Shown one piece after another: positions 59,039-64,000 of a stretch of 64,000 nt of DNA. The notes beneath the pieces were generated by a model. The model ran no database searches. It was not told the origin of the DNA and saw only the letters and a list, made by a program, of their open reading frames with translations. Position 1 is the stretch's first letter. Each line of letters begins with the position of its first letter. The stretch is from positions 8,064,501 to 8,128,500 of the forward strand of contig NW_027395283.1 of assembly GCF_027580225.2 (NCBI RefSeq), given 5' to 3'. Position numbers and translations under genes: made by a program. The stretch comes from Misgurnus anguillicaudatus (taxonomy: Eukaryota > Chordata > Actinopteri > Cypriniformes > Cobitidae).

Positions 59039-59571
59039 TTAAATTCAACATTTGACATTTTATATCAAACCCGTCCAAAACCTGCAACTTCTGTTCGTAA
59101 CGTATCATGCAAAACCTGTTTCAATGCATCCGCTCTGCCAGTGGTTCTCAACTCTAGTCCTCGGGGCCCACTGCTCTGCACATTTTGGATGTCTCTCATA
59201 TCTGACACACTGAGTTCAGATATCTATACTAACGAGCTGATGATCTGAATCAGGTGTGTTAAATAAGGGAGACATGCACAATATGCAGAGCAGTGGGTCC
59301 CGAGGACTGGAGTTGAGAGCCACTGCGCAATGCCTTCACTTGAAAGGATAATTTATATCAGGGGTTCCCAATAAGTGCGTTGCACAGGGGAAAAAGGTGG
59401 GTTGTGCGAGTCACCTGGCTTGGCTGTGCATTACACTTAAATAATATAAAAACAAACTGTTGTTCATTAGTTCACATTTATTGTACTTGGGCACTGGATG
59501 CACAAGCAGCACATTTACAGTGCAGATAAAACTTAATGGACGCATTTCTAGAGCCTGTCTATCTGTCTACC

Positions 59572-60034
59572 TTAACTCTTTTGCCGCCATTGATGAGATA
59601 TCTCGTCAATCAAGAGAAAACGCTTCCCTGCCAATGACGAGATTTTCCGCCCTTCTGGAACTTTTTAAACCCGGAAGTATTGCCCTATGGCAAGCGGCTG
59701 CATGTCCGTGTCTGTTTTAAAGATCGCTCTGAATGGGATCTCTGTGAAAAGTCAGTCACAAAAATTGAATTATTTCAGCTTTTTGCTCAAAATGTGTTTT
59801 TGCAGAAACCTACCCATATTCAAAAGCTGATTACAAAAGCAGCAATGAAGGTAGGATGAAACTGTTGTTGTTTTTTGAAAGCAGAGGGTCTGTTCTTTCA
59901 TTTTGGTATATTGTATGTTTATATATTTAAAGAAGAACATTTTCTGGAAGGCATTGAACTTTGGTGAAAATCATGAAAAACGCTGGCGCTGGCTGGCAAC
60001 TTTTTTTTAAAAACGCTGGCGGTGAAAGAGTTAA
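59572..60034. mobile_element. piggyBac-like TTAA element, block B-specific (463 bp)
   Basis: It starts TTAACTCTTTTGCCGCCATT and ends GGCGGTGAAAGAGTTAA. Block A at about 19888-19900 reads CTACCTCAAATATAAC, the empty site with one change in the TTAA target. Confidence 0.85.
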
Positions 60035-60512
60035 ATATAACATATAAAATATATATTAATAATGCTTTAGATTTTATCTTTGATTAGTTTTAATGTGGAA
60101 ATTTTATTGACCTTAGGAGACTATACAATCAGCAATCAAGTGGAGCAGTTTCTTTTAAATGTTTATGAAGAATATGGCATTTAGTTGCCTCAAAGTTATA
60201 AAACATTAAAAAAACACTTCATAAAGTTGAATTAATATTAATAATTAATAATCATAATTAGGGAAAGCAACAAGATTTTATGATATAATTTATTGAAATA
60301 ATCGGGTAGGCCTATTATAATAGGTATTGGAATTAATATGACAAGACATTAACCAAAATACCAAAACGAAATGAATGTGTTTTCTCTTTATATTCCTAAT
60401 TGGCTATTGCTTTTTTTTTTTTACAGATATTTAATTATATAGACTGCTATGTATAAAAGCTTTTATCACATTGATGCCCCTAGCAGAGTCAAGAGGGATA
60501 GGGTAAAGCTAA

Positions 60513-61323
60513 TGCTGCATTTACACCAACCGCGGTAGAGGCATGAAGCGCGTGTGATTTCAATGTTAAGTCAATGTGAAGACGCGTTGACGCACGCCTG
60601 GAGGTCCCGCGGCGGGGAAGAGGCGTTTGGCGTGGAAAACGCGTTTCTGCCTCATTCGCGGGTCTAGCTCACATTAATGGCGCAAATTGAGCATTGTGCG
60701 CGGTATGAGCGAATGGTGCTTTTTGTGCATTTTGCGGTTCATGCGAATTTGCGGCTGGCGCCCGAGTTGATAGATGTGAACTTTGGCGGAATTTCGCGCC
60801 GCATTAACCAATCAGGAGCCTGCTTGCTGCTGAGGTGGCAGCCCCGCCCGGAGTCACTCATTCAACCAACGCTTGATATTGTCCGTAAGCAGTCCTCGAA
60901 GCTATATGACACAAGTTCTTATTTCAATAGAGACAGGAATAAAAAGGACCTCACTTGGAAGAGTGTCAGTGAGAACTTGGGGCAACCTGGTAAGTTGTAA
61001 TATACACTTCACTTTTGAGTCACGTGACGTTTATCAACCCGCGCCGTTTATTTTCCCCCTACAGTAAGAGGTGAACAAATACAAACCGGTAACTCTCTTG
61101 ATAAATGCACAATCAACATCAGCCATCTTGCAAACAGACAACCCCATAGAACTTGCCCCTCCCACAAGAAGCGGATTTTGCCTCTGACGCGCGTCAAATG
61201 CTTGCTTTTTCTCTACGTCTACTCCGCTCTACACGTGCGAATGCATTCAAACTGTTCAAGCAGCAAACTAGGCGCGGTAGACGCGATTTTGACGCCTGAA
61301 ACGCAGTTGGTGTAAACGCACCA
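60513..61323 (+). mobile_element. PIF/Harbinger-like element carrying a MADF-like exon (811 bp)
   Basis: The ends are TGCTGCATTTACACCAAC and GTTGGTGTAAACGCACCA, flanked by TAA on both sides (60510-60512 and 61324-61326), the TWA-type target of PIF/Harbinger elements. Inside is an open frame with a MADF-like domain and a splice donor. No DDE transposase is present. Confidence 0.65.
60857..60989 (+). CDS. MADF/Myb-like domain exon fragment within a Harbinger-like element
   Basis: The frame reads LIQPTLDIVRKQSSKLYDTS, then YFNRDRNKKDLTWKSVSENL and GQPG, followed by a donor GTAAGTTG. It matches the MADF pattern: LI, about 8 residues, LYD, a charged Y-x-D/R-K segment, W, then a V/I-x-x-x-L end. 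MADF/trihelix proteins bind DNA, and PIF/Harbinger elements encode a Myb/MADF-like partner of the transposase. This is probably the first coding exon of such a protein, captured or left behind in a non-autonomous copy. The block A counterpart is frameshifted. Confidence 0.5.
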
Positions 61324-61480
61324 TAATAGTGCTCCAGACCAACCTTCTAAACGAATGACTTACAGAAGGGATACGTAACTAAGAACAGTTCGGGAAACAC
61401 GTATTAACGATAAGGTACAGCTTAAGGTACAACTTAAGATCGACGTAGAGCTAAGAAGGTTTCTGGGAACCCAGCCCTGG

Positions 61481-64000
61481 TTATTTGTAAAATACTGTGA
61501 AATTCATTTATTCTTGTTAGAAATGTCTGTTGTTAGTTCTTGCTGAATAATCACAAAGCAGAGTTTTCCTTGCAGCTGACATTATTCTAGAATGAAGAAC
61601 TTTCATCAGAGCAGGTCAGCTAAATATGGTTGTCTTTCTTCACAAAAACATGTCAATCTAAATAAAGAAGATATTCATATGCTGACTGGGCAGTCTTATG
61701 TTTTTTCAATGACCCCAGGCTCTTATTTTGTGTTTGGAGTCTGTTTAAATGATGATAGTGTCCTTTATGTCAAGTCCTTAAACTTTGAACTTCGCTTGGA
61801 GTTTCTGTAAGATCAGACAGAACTGAATTCATACTAACGACTGACTTGAAACACCAAGGATTGGACTTAGCATTCACTCTGTGTGAGGTTTTAACGTTAT
61901 TTATCTGCAGGCGATTTTTTTAAGAATGAAAACAATGTTTTCAACTTAAAAACACATACATTCAGAATATAAACTTATCTTGTTGTGGATATTTCCTAAT
62001 GATAAGCCTTCTATGAAATTGTGGAAAAAAAATTATATAATTAAAGGGACACTTCACTGATTTTTAAGCTTCGTATCATTTAAACCGCAGTCATGTTTTT
62101 GAATGGTCGTGCATCATTCCCTCAGTTTCCCCTGAGACGGGACAAATACAGATTTCAGTGTTGCACTTCCTTCTTTCAATGATGTAAAAATCGTCATTTT
62201 GCGTCATTGAAAGAAGGAACTGGTGTATCTTTGTCGAGGGTGTAAGACTACAAACACTCATTCCTCTTTTTTTTTAAAGGTGGGGGATATGGGTAGGACC
62301 CACTCACGCTACAGACCTATTACAGATCAGTAGGTGGGACATACGAAAATACATCTTTTTGCTTAGCTAAGCTAACAAACGATGTGGAGCAAGCCAGACT
62401 TCAGTACAATACAATACAGCAAAGAGCTGCGGCGAAAAGCCCGGGGCAGACCCAGCAGCCTCGGCCTCTGCTGCGTAGTGGAGCCCAGACTGGCACGAGC
62501 ATGGACGGACTAGTAGTGCCAGTACTCTCGCTGTGTGCCTATGAAATATCTGCATCAGATCAGGATTTGAACGTTTGTGTGATGAATGGTCCCGGGGAAG
62601 AGAGGTACTTGTTTTGTTTGTTTCACAGACAGGTTTCGGCTCACGAGCACAGGCGCAGAGCCGGCGCGTCTGTGGAGTAAAATTGTGTGGTGGACGCGTT
62701 TGTGTGCGGCATTTTCTTCTTTGGGATTATTACAGGTTTGGCCAAGCACTCTCAAAAATAAATAAGAAACTGAGTGAAGCCTGCTCCTATGACACAATTA
62801 GTTTCTGTGGTGTACCAACCACCCGAGCTTTGTACCGTCTATGGACAGCGGCGTCCTGGATACATATTTTAGAATCCTAAACTGGAAGCGACAGCCAAAG
62901 CCTGCAGGGATAAACGAATGTCTGACTATAAAGTGAGTGTTTCTATTTTCTTTCTTATAATAACATAGTGGCATGTACGTACACAATAGCACACAGTTGA
63001 GCAGTGTTCTGGATTAGTGGGAGTGGCTTGCAGAGCTGTGCATTGTGGGAGTTGTAGTTTTTCATACAAATGCGCCCTAAAATCACATTCTGTCTTTTCT
63101 CGCTCAAATAGGTACCAAAATTTTTGTTGCATTTCAACTACAAATATGACCCACTTTCAATGAAGAATAATGTATCTACCGGTGAAATGTGTCACGGTTT
63201 TCGAAATTGATCGAAATTAAGTCATAACCTCGAAATTCAAATTTAAAAAAATGGAATCATCGATATTGCCACGCCCACATGTCACGTCCGGTTGGCTTGC
63301 CAAGCCAAAAAAACACACGTGTTGAGTACTGCGAGTCAACCTCCTCTAACTTCGCTAGCTACAGACAGTTAAAAGATGGCATAGCAGATGCAGGAGAAAC
63401 AACGTAAGCTGCTCTTTACATGGGAAACAAAAAAACAGCAAGCGCCTCCCACCTTCAGCTAAACTCAATCAGAACATAGCAAGCGTGCACAGCAGAACGG
63501 TGACTGTGACAGGACCGGTCGTTTCTCTGAACTGAGATCTGTTTAAGTTTCACAACAACTTATTTCAGTTGCTTAAGAGTTATGAAAACAGCATTTAAAC
63601 ATGACTTATTGGGGTATAGTCTCACGGTAATAAAAGCGCGTTTTTAAGGTGCAAAGTACTGACAGGAAGTTTTATTTTATTAGGTTTGTGCGTGTACCCT
63701 ATATTTACACTGGCAGCACGACTCTATGGGTTCAAGGTCAGATATTATATTTCATATAAGTATAGTCCAAAAATGGCAGAGCAACCTGTCAAATTGAACT
63801 GTGACCTTAGAATCAAAAATGTAATTGAATCGAGGATTTGGAGAATCATCACACCCCCATTAACAATACATAAAAACGTCATTTAAACATACAAATATTC
63901 GATTATTATATTATTGTAAAATGCTCTACTGTGAATGTAACCTACTAATAAAACTTTCATATGACTTTTTCATTTACACTATTTTATATATAAAGACTGT
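61481..64000. other. Block B repeat-rich sequence without a supported gene
   Basis: This is collinear with 22334-24250 of block A, plus about 480 bp (62129-62603) absent there. A short perfect hairpin, TTCCTTCTTTCAATGA with TCATTGAAAGAAGGAA, lies at about 62167-62220. Overlapping ORFs at 62384-62880 on both strands show no recognisable domain. The last bases approach the position of the next cassette exon of gene B. Confidence 0.5.

Larger units (their letters stand above)
58405..61480. mobile_element. Terminal-inverted-repeat element with GGGCTGGGTTTCCC ends (block B)
   Basis: The left end is GGGCTGGGTTTCCCGATAAC and the right end is GGTTTCTGGGAACCCAGCCC. It is the counterpart of 19222-22333, without the LTR-like insertion and with two TTAA-element insertions and the more complete Harbinger-like element inside. 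No transposase is recognised. Confidence 0.65.
53629..64000. repeat. Segmental duplication, block B (continues past window)
   Basis: This is collinear with block A (5389-25508). The NACHT exons are offset by 48238 bp. It keeps empty sites for A-specific insertions near 56930, 57940, 61371 and 63960. The last 40 bases match A at 25468-25508, just before the cassette exon of A, so the next cassette exon of gene B probably lies shortly beyond the window. Confidence 0.88.

Noticed and set aside
62384..62880. Overlapping ORFs on both strands near the right edge
   Set aside because: The part shared with block A is disrupted by indels and the rest is missing there. No domain was recognised.
1..64000. 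tRNA, rRNA and other structured RNA genes
   Set aside because: None was recognised by eye. A tRNAscan-SE and Rfam search would be decisive.

Overview
This window is vertebrate, almost certainly teleost and most likely cyprinid, nuclear DNA. The main evidence is a pair of fish-type FISNA-NACHT NLR exons (NLRC3-like family), 174-nt leucine-rich-repeat (LRR) exons in splice phase 2, short peptide-cassette exons like those described for zebrafish NLR genes, L2-type LINEs, and very many hAT-like and other non-autonomous DNA transposons. I cannot name the species. No rRNA, tRNA or bacterial-type gene was recognised.

Two NLR genes lie head to tail on the minus strand. Gene A has its candidate promoter and 5' non-coding exon at about 35.54-35.75 kb, its start-codon exon at 29.59-29.69 kb, peptide-cassette exons at 29.35, 25.67 and 8.04 kb, and its FISNA-NACHT exon at 6068-7846. 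No LRR exon is visible in the 6 kb beyond. Gene B enters from the right edge, with a cassette exon at 56266-56358, a FISNA-NACHT exon at 54306-56084 and three 174-nt LRR exons at 49418-49591, 46422-46595 and 40597-40770. Its last exon was not found. All exons join in phase 2 except one, which has an off-phase donor.

The NACHT exons sit in a segmental duplication: about 5.4-25.5 kb (block A) pairs with about 53.6-64.0 kb (block B, running off the window). Because the blocks are paralogous, one copy often preserves the empty site of a transposon inserted in the other. This gives direct proof of several insertions and their target-site duplications (TSDs): piggyBac-like TTAA elements, hAT-like elements with 8-bp TSDs, and a CAGGGCTC-ended group with 5-bp TSDs.

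Region by region: 1-4.28 kb, a broken L2 LINE with a hAT-like element in its 3' UTR. 5.4-25.5 kb, block A with nested transposons and a 133-bp tandem array. 25.5-35.8 kb, the 5' exons of gene A separated by large nested DNA transposons. 35.8-37.6 kb, a hAT-like element containing a long inverted repeat. 37.8-38.5 kb, a copia-like relic. 40.6-49.6 kb, the LRR exons of gene B, with an uninterrupted antisense L2 reverse-transcriptase ORF in an intron. 50.06-52.66 kb, a 137-bp satellite with an orientation switch. 53.6-64.0 kb, block B.

The best leads are an eight-copy in-frame 18-bp expansion coding for HQKRSV in a cassette exon of gene A, the modular cassette-exon array, a MADF-like exon in a PIF/Harbinger-like element, and the use of the paralogous blocks to date insertions. 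I did not find a clearly new biochemical system. All motif and alignment statements come from reading the sequence by eye.
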